A DNA stretch of 64,000 nucleotides from the NCBI GenBank assembly GCA_946405695.1, contig CAMJIA010000002.1, forward strand, positions 14,968 to 78,967, given 5' to 3'. The notes beneath the pieces were generated by a model. The model was not told the origin of the DNA, ran no database searches, and was given only the letters and a program-made list of their open reading frames with translations. Positions 52,061 through 58,900 of the stretch are shown piece by piece (the stretch's first letter is position 1; each line of letters opens with the position of its first letter). A program made the translations under genes and the position numbers. The DNA comes from an uncultured Prevotellaceae bacterium. Its GTDB lineage: Bacteria; Bacteroidota; Bacteroidia; Bacteroidales; Bacteroidaceae.

Positions 52061-52297
52061 ATGGACGAGAAAGAGCTATATATCAACTTCGATGAGTATA
52101 TCCGTCAGGGTGAACCCACCCAGAGGGAGAAAGCCGGTTATTGGCAGACCGCTATCGGACTTCAGGCTGTTGACGGACTGAAAGTATCTGGCTATTTGCA
52201 GGAAACGGCGCGTCGCCACATCGAAGGTAATATTACTATCGACGAAGCACGGAACCTTGTCAACCTAAGAAGCCTAAGTGATAGATGTTGTCCGTAG
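52061..52297 (+). CDS. VbhA-like Fic antitoxin, orphan
   Basis: The 78-residue protein starts at the ATG at 52061 (MDEKELYINFDEYIRQGEP). It contains the VbhA-like core GLQAVDGLKVSGYLQETARRHIEGNITIDEARNL, which carries the inhibitory helix of antitoxins that block Fic AMP-transferases. The longer in-frame start overlaps the promoter. In intact systems a Fic-domain gene follows or is fused. Here the C-terminus changes abruptly to NLRSLSDRCCP and no Fic domain follows in the next 540 nt, which hold remnants of a different gene on the other strand. It is probably the truncated survivor of a lost toxin-antitoxin pair, though its promoter looks intact. Confidence 0.72.
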   Translation: MDEKELYINFDEYIRQGEPTQREKAGYWQTAIGLQAVDGLKVSGYLQETARRHIEGNITIDEARNLVNLRSLSDRCCP

Positions 52298-52309
52298 ACA
52301 GAAAAGAAT

Positions 52310-52602
52310 CGGGCTATTTTGGCAGCTCACGGATGGTACGTATCAGGTAGAGGTGGTTGGTGAGTATCTGCACGGCATCAGAGAGGTCGGTGGTGAACTG
52401 AATCTCCAGACCCTGGAAGTGCTCCTGGGTGTAGCTGATGCAGTTGCGAGCCATCTCGTTGCACGACACCTCATAGTCCCTGGCGCGAGAAGTAGAGCAT
52501 CACCGTCAAGGAGAGGAAGAGCAGTAACACGATTTCGCAGACCACCATCACGTTCAGTCTGATGGATGTGTGCGGTAGGGTTATCTTCGACAGTTTCAGC
52601 AT
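52310..52602 (-). pseudogene. Remnant of a membrane sensor histidine kinase
   Basis: On the minus strand an ATG complementing 52600-52602 opens MLKLSKITLPHTSIRLNVM, continues through a transmembrane helix (VCEIVLLLFLSLTVMLYF) and stops at 52471. A change of frame then continues as YEVSCNEMARNCISYTQEHF, LEIQFTTDLSDAVQ and LTNHLYLIRTIREL, which resembles the segment just before the ATP-binding domain of Bacteroidales sensor kinases, and stops near 52312. The sensing, dimerisation and ATP-binding parts are missing, so internal deletion and frameshift have destroyed the gene. Confidence 0.65.
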
Positions 52603-52608
52603 GGGCTT

Positions 52609-52801
52609 TTACTTCTTCTCTTTAGCTACTACGACAGCTATCGACCAATCGACATGTTCGATGGGACCATAATACACTGTTGATGGAACATCATTGATGG
52701 TCATATCGACGAAGCCTGCCTTGCCGCGTTCAAGGTCGTGGACGACGAAATCCTCGGTCACGGCCATCTTCTTACCTTCGGGACTTGCAATACAACTGCC
52801 A
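52609..52801 (-). pseudogene. Remnant of a Cache-type sensor domain
   Basis: A minus-strand frame, open only between stops, encodes LYGSCIASPEGKKMA, ERGKAGFVDMTIND and VYYGPIEHVDWSIAVVV, the ending of a periplasmic Cache domain like those of Bacteroidales SpoIIE phosphatase or histidine-kinase proteins. It stops at 52609, 7 nt before the ATG of the kinase remnant, and has no start. Together with 52310-52602 it is the residue of a sensor gene pair. Confidence 0.6.
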
Positions 52802-52837
52802 TAAAGTGTCTACCAATCCTAAAGCATTTAACTATGT

Positions 52838-53710
52838 TTAACGCTCCGCAATAGCATCACGGCATTGTTCCATCAGCCACTTGGGGGTGCTGGTGGCCCC
52901 ACAGATGCCAACAGTCTCGATGTCTTTGAGCCAGGAGGGGTCTATCTCCTCAGGTCCCTCGATGAGATGTGTATTGGGATTGACACGCTGACACTCGTTG
53001 AAGAGCACCTTGCCGTTGGAGCTCTTACGACCGCAGACAAAGAGGATGAGGTCGTGGCGGGCGGCAAACTGCGAGATGTTTGGCATGCGGTTGGCGACAG
53101 AGCGGCAGATGGTGTCGAAGCTCTTGAAGGTGGCCGTGGGGGCGATGTGCGACTGGATATAGTCAATGATGCGGTGGAACTCGTCGAGCGACTTGGTGGT
53201 CTGTGAATAGAGGTAGATGTCGCGTGAGAAGTCGAGGTGCTCCACCTCGTCGAAGTGTTCGATGACGATGGCGTCGCCAGCGGTCTGACCCACCAAACCC
53301 AACACCTCGGCATGACCTTTCTTGCCGAAGATGACAATCTGAGGGGTGAGAGGTGAGGGGGTAGAGGTGAGAGAGTACTGCTTGCGGATACGCTGCTGCA
53401 GCTTCAGCACCACAGGGCAGGTGGCATCGATAATCTCGATGTTGTTACGGCGTGCCAGCTCGTAGGTGGCAGGGGGCTCACCATGGGCGCGCAACAACAC
53501 CTTGACATCATGGAGCTGTGCCATCTGTTCGTGGTCGATGGTAATCAGACCCATCTGGCGCAGACGGTCGCACTCCATACCGTTGTGGACGATGTCGCCC
53601 AGACAGTAGAGGGTGTTACCCTTGGCCAACTCCTCCTCGGCCTTCTGGATGGCAGTGGTCACTCCGAAGCAGAAGCCACTGCCGTTGTCAATCTCTATCT
53701 TTAAACTCAT
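52838..53710 (-). CDS. ispH: 4-hydroxy-3-methylbut-2-enyl diphosphate reductase
   Basis: The 290-residue protein is started at the ATG complementing 53708-53710 (MSLKIEIDNGSGFCFGV). The cluster-binding Cys residues are at position 14 (GFCFGV), in DATCPVV near 98 and in GICGATSTPK near 276. The substrate His residues are in LRAHGEPP and KKGHAEVLG. It makes IPP and DMAPP in the last step of the MEP isoprenoid pathway. Two further in-frame ATGs upstream lie inside a 9-nt tandem repeat encoding Met-Ser-Pro, so the N-terminus could carry extra MSP units. It is the last gene of the A2M-DUF1573-meaB-ispH run. Confidence 0.95.
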   Translation of the reverse strand: MSLKIEIDNGSGFCFGVTTAIQKAEEELAKGNTLYCLGDIVHNGMECDRLRQMGLITIDHEQMAQLHDVKVLLRAHGEPPATYELARRNNIEIIDATCPVVLKLQQRIRKQYSLTSTPSPLTPQIVIFGKKGHAEVLGLVGQTAGDAIVIEHFDEVEHLDFSRDIYLYSQTTKSLDEFHRIIDYIQSHIAPTATFKSFDTICRSVANRMPNISQFAARHDLILFVCGRKSSNGKVLFNECQRVNPNTHLIEGPEEIDPSWLKDIETVGICGATSTPKWLMEQCRDAIAER

Positions 53711-53768
53711 GGGGCTCATGGGACTCATGGGACTTATGGGGCTTATAGGGCCTATGGGGCTAATAGGT
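53706..53768. repeat. 9-nt tandem repeat across the meaB stop and ispH start
   Basis: Seven units of consensus CTCATGGGG run from 53706 to 53768: two or three are exact or one-off copies, the distal ones more diverged (CTTATAGGG, CCTATGGGG, CTAATAGGT). The array contains the meaB stop codon at 53752-53754 and the ispH start codon at 53708-53710. Because the unit is nine bases, added or lost copies keep the ispH frame. Confidence 0.88.
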
Positions 53769-54867
53769 TATTATAATAGGTGTCCAGCAGTTGCTGGGCA
53801 GCGATAAAGCTAGTCTGCTGACCGGCGAGGACGGAGGCTTCGGCGGTCTTTAGCTGCTGACGGATGGTGGGGTTGTGGTAGAACTTCATGCGTAGCTGCT
53901 CGTTGATGGTCTCATACATCCAGTACTTCGCCTGTTCGTTGCGACGGTGGTCGAAGTAGCCGTTGGCCTTGACGAAGTCGACATACTCGTAGATCATGTC
54001 CCACACCTCCTTGATGCCCGTGCCATAGAAGCCGCTATAGCACAGCACCTTCGGCATCCAACCACTCTCTGGCATGGGGAAGAAGTGTAGGGCGTTGCGG
54101 AAGTTCGTGGCGGCCATCTGACACTTGTCGACATTGTCGCCGTCGCACTTGTTGATGACGATGCCGTCGCAGATCTCCATGATACCGCGCTTGATGCCTT
54201 GCAACTCGTCGCCCGTACCTGCCACCTGGAGCAGCAGGAAGAAGTCGACCATGGAGTGGCAGGCAGTCTCCGACTGTCCCACACCCACCGTCTCGACGAA
54301 GATCTTGTCGAAGCCGGCAGCCTCGCAGAGAATGATGGTCTCACGCGTCTTGCGGGCCACACCACCCAGGGAACCTGCTGTTGGACTAGGACGGATAAAT
54401 GAGTCGGGATGGATGGAGAGCTTCTCCATACGTGTCTTGTCACCGAGAATGGAACCCTTGCTGCGCTCACTGCTGGGGTCGATGGCGAGGACGGCGAGGC
54501 GACCGCCATGCTCCTTCAGCACGTGGACACCAAAGGCATCGATGCTCGTCGACTTGCCGGCACCCGGCACACCGCTGATGCCGATGCGGATGCTGTTGCC
54601 GCTGTAGGGCAGACACTTGTTGATGACCTCCTGGGCTTTGGCCTGGTGGTCGGGGTTGACACTCTCTACCAGGGTGACAGCCTGTGAGAGGATGGTGACA
54701 TCGCCTTTGGTGATGCCCTCCACCATCTCTGCCGCTGTGAGTTCACGACGACGGAAGCGGTTGCGCTTCAGGTAGGGATTGATAATCGACGGCTGTTCAA
54801 CACCACTGTTGACCTGCAAGCCGGCATATTCGGCACTATTCTCTGGATGTTCCATATTATTTGGCAT
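53752..54867 (-). CDS. meaB: MeaB/ArgK GTPase, chaperone of methylmalonyl-CoA mutase
   Basis: The 371-residue protein has Walker A in GISGVPGAGKSTSID near residue 100, AIDPSSERSKGSILGDKTRM, the VETVGVGQSE switch region and NKCDGD for guanine specificity. MeaB protects and reloads B12-dependent methylmalonyl-CoA mutase, used in the succinate-propionate pathway. The mutase genes are not in the window. The ATG at 54867 overlaps the end of the DUF1573 gene by 11 nt; an in-frame ATG at 54855 would start 1 nt after its stop. The last codons (LLAP, stop) lie in the 9-nt tandem repeat. Confidence 0.94.
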   Translation of the reverse strand: MPNNMEHPENSAEYAGLQVNSGVEQPSIINPYLKRNRFRRRELTAAEMVEGITKGDVTILSQAVTLVESVNPDHQAKAQEVINKCLPYSGNSIRIGISGVPGAGKSTSIDAFGVHVLKEHGGRLAVLAIDPSSERSKGSILGDKTRMEKLSIHPDSFIRPSPTAGSLGGVARKTRETIILCEAAGFDKIFVETVGVGQSETACHSMVDFFLLLQVAGTGDELQGIKRGIMEICDGIVINKCDGDNVDKCQMAATNFRNALHFFPMPESGWMPKVLCYSGFYGTGIKEVWDMIYEYVDFVKANGYFDHRRNEQAKYWMYETINEQLRMKFYHNPTIRQQLKTAEASVLAGQQTSFIAAQQLLDTYYNNLLAP

Positions 54868-55924
54868 TAATCGTAATGGTGACCTTGGGATGGTCGGGGT
54901 CGTTGGTAATCATGAGGATACGCGGACGGGTACGAACCTTCTTCAACTCGTCGCGCAGGGCGGTAATTTTCAGCGTGGCCTTCTCGCCAGGCTGCAACTT
55001 ACTCTTGCTCAGCGACACCTGCAGACCGCCGGTGAAGAGCTGGAGCGAAGAGATGTCCAACTCGGTACGTCCCTTGTTGGTAATCTCGATGACGTCCTTC
55101 TTCTTCGACTTACCGTTAAACTGGATGTCGCAGGTGGTCTTCGACAGTTGCATCTTCGGGGCGTACTGCTTCTGGGCAGCATTCATGCCCATGAATGAGG
55201 GCAGCAGGACGGCAGAGACCGGTATCTCGTGGTCGGCACTGACCTTATCGCCAGGATTCTCGGCCAGAAAGACGGCACTCTGCGTCAGTCCGTAGTCGTG
55301 CAACTCGTTGGAGTTCAGCGTGACGGTCAGCGTGCCTGCACGACCAGGGCCTAAGCGCTCAGGCGCCATCGTAGCCTTCAGGTAGGACGGCAGGTGCATG
55401 AGGTTGGGCTGGCAGACGGTGGTGCTGCTATTATAAATATGTAGGAGCTGCACCTGCTGGTCGCCACGGTTGATGTCGTCAAACTCCAGCTCGCTACGGT
55501 CGAGCAACAGGTTGCCCATGGTGACAGGATATTTGGCGCTGAGGTCCTGATAGTCTCGCAGCACGATACCCTTCATACGGAGATAGATGGGCTTTGCGGT
55601 GGCATTGGTCACCACAGCGGCTTGCTTGTCGAAGTGTCCTAACTGACGGGCATCGTAGGTCATGCGAATCTGGAACTTGTCACCCTGGTCGGTCTTGGGA
55701 TACTCTACCTTAGTACAGTTACAGTCGGGGCGTACGTCAATGATGCGCACCTTCTTGCTGCCCTTCACACGAAACTCAAAGACGGCGGTGATGGGCTGTT
55801 CGTAACCCGTACGCCCCACATCAATGGTGGTCTTCTCGATAATCAGCTTCTGCGCCACTGCGTGGCTGACGGATAACTGAAAAACCAACAATGATAAACA
55901 AATAATCTTGATGTATCTTCTCAT
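54857..55924 (-). CDS. DUF1573 repeat protein, secreted
   Basis: The 355-residue protein has a signal peptide (IICLSLLVFQLSVSHAVAQ) and tandem immunoglobulin-like DUF1573 units, seen in VGRTGYEQPITAVFEFRVKG with DVRPDCNCTKVEYP, in DRSELEFDDINRGDQQVQLL, and in CDIQFNGKSKKKDVIEITNKG. Such modules are frequent in Bacteroidetes surface or periplasmic proteins. No catalytic role is known. It starts 9 nt after the A2M gene and overlaps the next gene, so it is in the same operon; a shared envelope role is inferred only from that. Confidence 0.85.
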   Translation of the reverse strand: MRRYIKIICLSLLVFQLSVSHAVAQKLIIEKTTIDVGRTGYEQPITAVFEFRVKGSKKVRIIDVRPDCNCTKVEYPKTDQGDKFQIRMTYDARQLGHFDKQAAVVTNATAKPIYLRMKGIVLRDYQDLSAKYPVTMGNLLLDRSELEFDDINRGDQQVQLLHIYNSSTTVCQPNLMHLPSYLKATMAPERLGPGRAGTLTVTLNSNELHDYGLTQSAVFLAENPGDKVSADHEIPVSAVLLPSFMGMNAAQKQYAPKMQLSKTTCDIQFNGKSKKKDVIEITNKGRTELDISSLQLFTGGLQVSLSKSKLQPGEKATLKITALRDELKKVRTRPRILMITNDPDHPKVTITINAK

Positions 55925-55933
55925 TCTTAACTA

Positions 55934-58900
55934 TTATCTCTTATTAACTGTTAACTGAACAGACGGTGCGGTGGCGCGGTATTCCGGAGCATAGGCACAG
56001 CCCACGGTACAGGTACCTGTCTCGTAGGTGCCGGCACGGTCAATGTAGTATTCGGTCTCTATGACGTGCTTACCCTTCGACAGACCACCATAGAAGTAGT
56101 GCGTAGCATTGTCCTTAGGTGAGCAGTAGGCACCATTGTGGTAGCCCGACAGTTGGTTGACAGGCTCCATGCAGGCAGCACGACGGTCCACAACCTGTAC
56201 GAAGTCGAGGTCACGGCTGGTCTCAATGGTGATGCGCACCTTGATGCGCTGGCCAACGGCCAGTGTGGATTGCGGTTTTGCCGCAATCACCTCGCGCTTG
56301 ACAGTAATACCACTCTGCGAAGCCTCGATATCTGCGGTCTTCTGCAGGAACTGGGCATAGACGGCGCCCCACGAGGTTCCCTCGCTGGTTTTGTTGGCGG
56401 TGAAGGTGTGCTCGCCCTTGTAGGACTGAGCGGTCTTCACGTAGCCGAGGCCGGCGGATTTCTCGGCGGGCAAACCGCCGAGCACACGGCCATCGACCAG
56501 AAGAGCGGTGGCGGGTTGGTTGGTGGTCAGCGTGCTGTTGTTGCCATGAAGGAAGGCATAGATGGCATTGACGCTGTTGATGGGCGTATCCCACTGTTGG
56601 GTGCGCTTCTCCTGTAACAGCCAACGACGCATCTCGTCGATGGTTTGCTGATCGGCAGGTGTCACGCGTTGGATGGCCTCGATGGCGGCTACCTCTGTCG
56701 GTATCTTGTAGTCATACCACGAATAGCTGGCGCGACGGGTGTCGTAGTAGCGGCCCATCTCTTTGGTATAGACGGTATATTCCTTCAAACTCCTGACATA
56801 CTCAGCGGCCTTGGTCTTCTCTCCATGCTGGGCGAGGACAACGGCGGTGAGCGCCTTCTCATAGATGGTCTGACGCTTGATATCTTTCTTCAGCAGACCG
56901 ATAAGATAGTCGTTGGCAGCCTTGACATCCGTCTTTAGCGTGCGACCGTCGATGGCGCAGATGTACAGCCAGCGCAGGGCGGTGAATGTTGGGAAGGTCT
57001 GGCGGTGACCCTTCTTCTCCTCTTGTTTCATCTTCTTCACCATGTTCACCATTTCCTTGCCAATGTAGCGGAAGGCATTGTCGTAGAGTGTCGACGGAGA
57101 AACCGTCGACCACTTGCAGCCCATTGCCTGCAGGCGGGCAAGCATCTCAGCGACGGTGACGGTGATATAGGTGCTACCCTCCATGCCCGGATACCACGAG
57201 AAGGAACCGTCGGCATTCTGCAGCTTCTGCAACTTCTCCACAGTGGTCGTCAGGCGGTTGTTAATACCATTCTCATCGAAGAAGTTGGCAAGGCGCTGGC
57301 GCTGCTCACTCTCACGGTCGGCGGCAGCCACCCATGGAGTCTCGGCAAGGACGAGGTCCTTGAGGTCTTCATTCTTCTCTAATTGAGCGTGCAGGGATGT
57401 TTCGCTTTTCTGTTCTTGCTTCCACTGCTCGAAGACGCGCTTGGTCTGTGGGTTCTGGTCGAGGAGATGCTTTGCCAACAGGTTACTATAATAGCTGGCA
57501 GCTTGGTCGATGGCGCTGTGCTCCCACGGCTGTCCGAGGGTGGGCAATGCCTGGACCATCAACCATGCGGGGTTGTTGGTGTATTCGATGGTCAGCTTCT
57601 GCTGGTCGGTACCCTGTGGGAAGAGCTTCGTGAGGTCGATGGTCTTCACACCTGCCTCATGCTGGGTGAAGGGTACCGTCTTGGTGACATACTCTTTATT
57701 AGAAAGGATGGGCAGGTAGTGTTGCTCGCCATCGCTGAAGCCGTCGCCGGTGGCGGTGACCTTGCAAATAAGAAGGCTGATGTCAGCGGGCAAACCATTG
57801 ACCACAAAGGTAACGGCGGTGGAGCCGTTGGCATCGATGGTGAAGGGTGTTGACTGTTCGCAGATGACTTGCTCGCTGTTGGGATCTATCAACTGAAGCT
57901 TCGCCGTACCGCTGACTTTCTGGTCGGTGGTGTTAAACAGACGGGCGGAGATGGTGGCGTCGTCACCCTCACGGATGAATCGTGGCATGTTGGGTTGTAT
58001 CATCACATCCTTCTGGGCGATAGCCTCGCCGTCGATGTAGCCATAGAGCATGTCGGCAGTATTGGCAATACCCATGAAGCGCCAGGTCGTCAGACTCTCT
58101 GGGAGCGTGAATGACAATGAGACGTTGCCGTCGCTATCCGTCTGCAGGGTGGGGTAGCAGAAGGCTGTCTCGTTGAGATTCTCACGGACCTGCACTTGCT
58201 CCTCGGCATTTTGTGAGTCTGCCACAACTTCTTTTGCTTTCAGGACTTCGTTAGCAGACTTATCGTTGCCCTTTACGTCGAATGCAGCAGTCTCTGCAAC
58301 AGCTTTCTCTTTCACTGCCATGGCTGCTGGGGCAGCTCCTGCCTTCATGAGTACCCCGCGTCCATAGGCACGGACAGGTCGGTAGTAAACGGGGAAGATA
58401 CTCTCGTCGAACTGACTGAACAGCAGTTGGTCGACATCCCAAAACTTCATATCCTTGGTGGCTGAGGCCCAGATATTACCAAACGACGTGTGCTGCCAAG
58501 AGGTAGAAGGACTGGATAGGTATGACATTGGCGTAAATGACCATTGGTGGGAGGTGAGGGCATCGAGGCTCTTATCGTAGAGCACGGCCATGAGACTAGC
58601 GTCGGCGGCAGCACCATCGGGTTTGTTGATGGTCAGTTGCCACTGCTCCTGCTGACCAGGTGTCAAGCGGTCGCGGAAGGTAGTCCATTGCAACTTCAGC
58701 TTCTTGTCGGGCATGGGACGACGGATGACCTGTTGGTGACGGTAGCACTCACCGTTCTTTATCCATGCGAAGGTCAACAGCAGTCCGTTGCCATACTCCT
58801 CACGATAGGTAAACTGACGATTGATGAGTTCACCATTCTTCTTGACGGCACCTTCCTCAATCTTCTGTTTGCCAGCAAAGAGACTATATACAATATAGGT

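Noticed and set aside
52278..52562. 94-codon plus-strand gene after the antitoxin, possible toxin
   Set aside because: No Fic motif (HPFxxGNG) or other recognisable feature; the minus strand of the same DNA carries sensor-kinase fragments that explain its openness.
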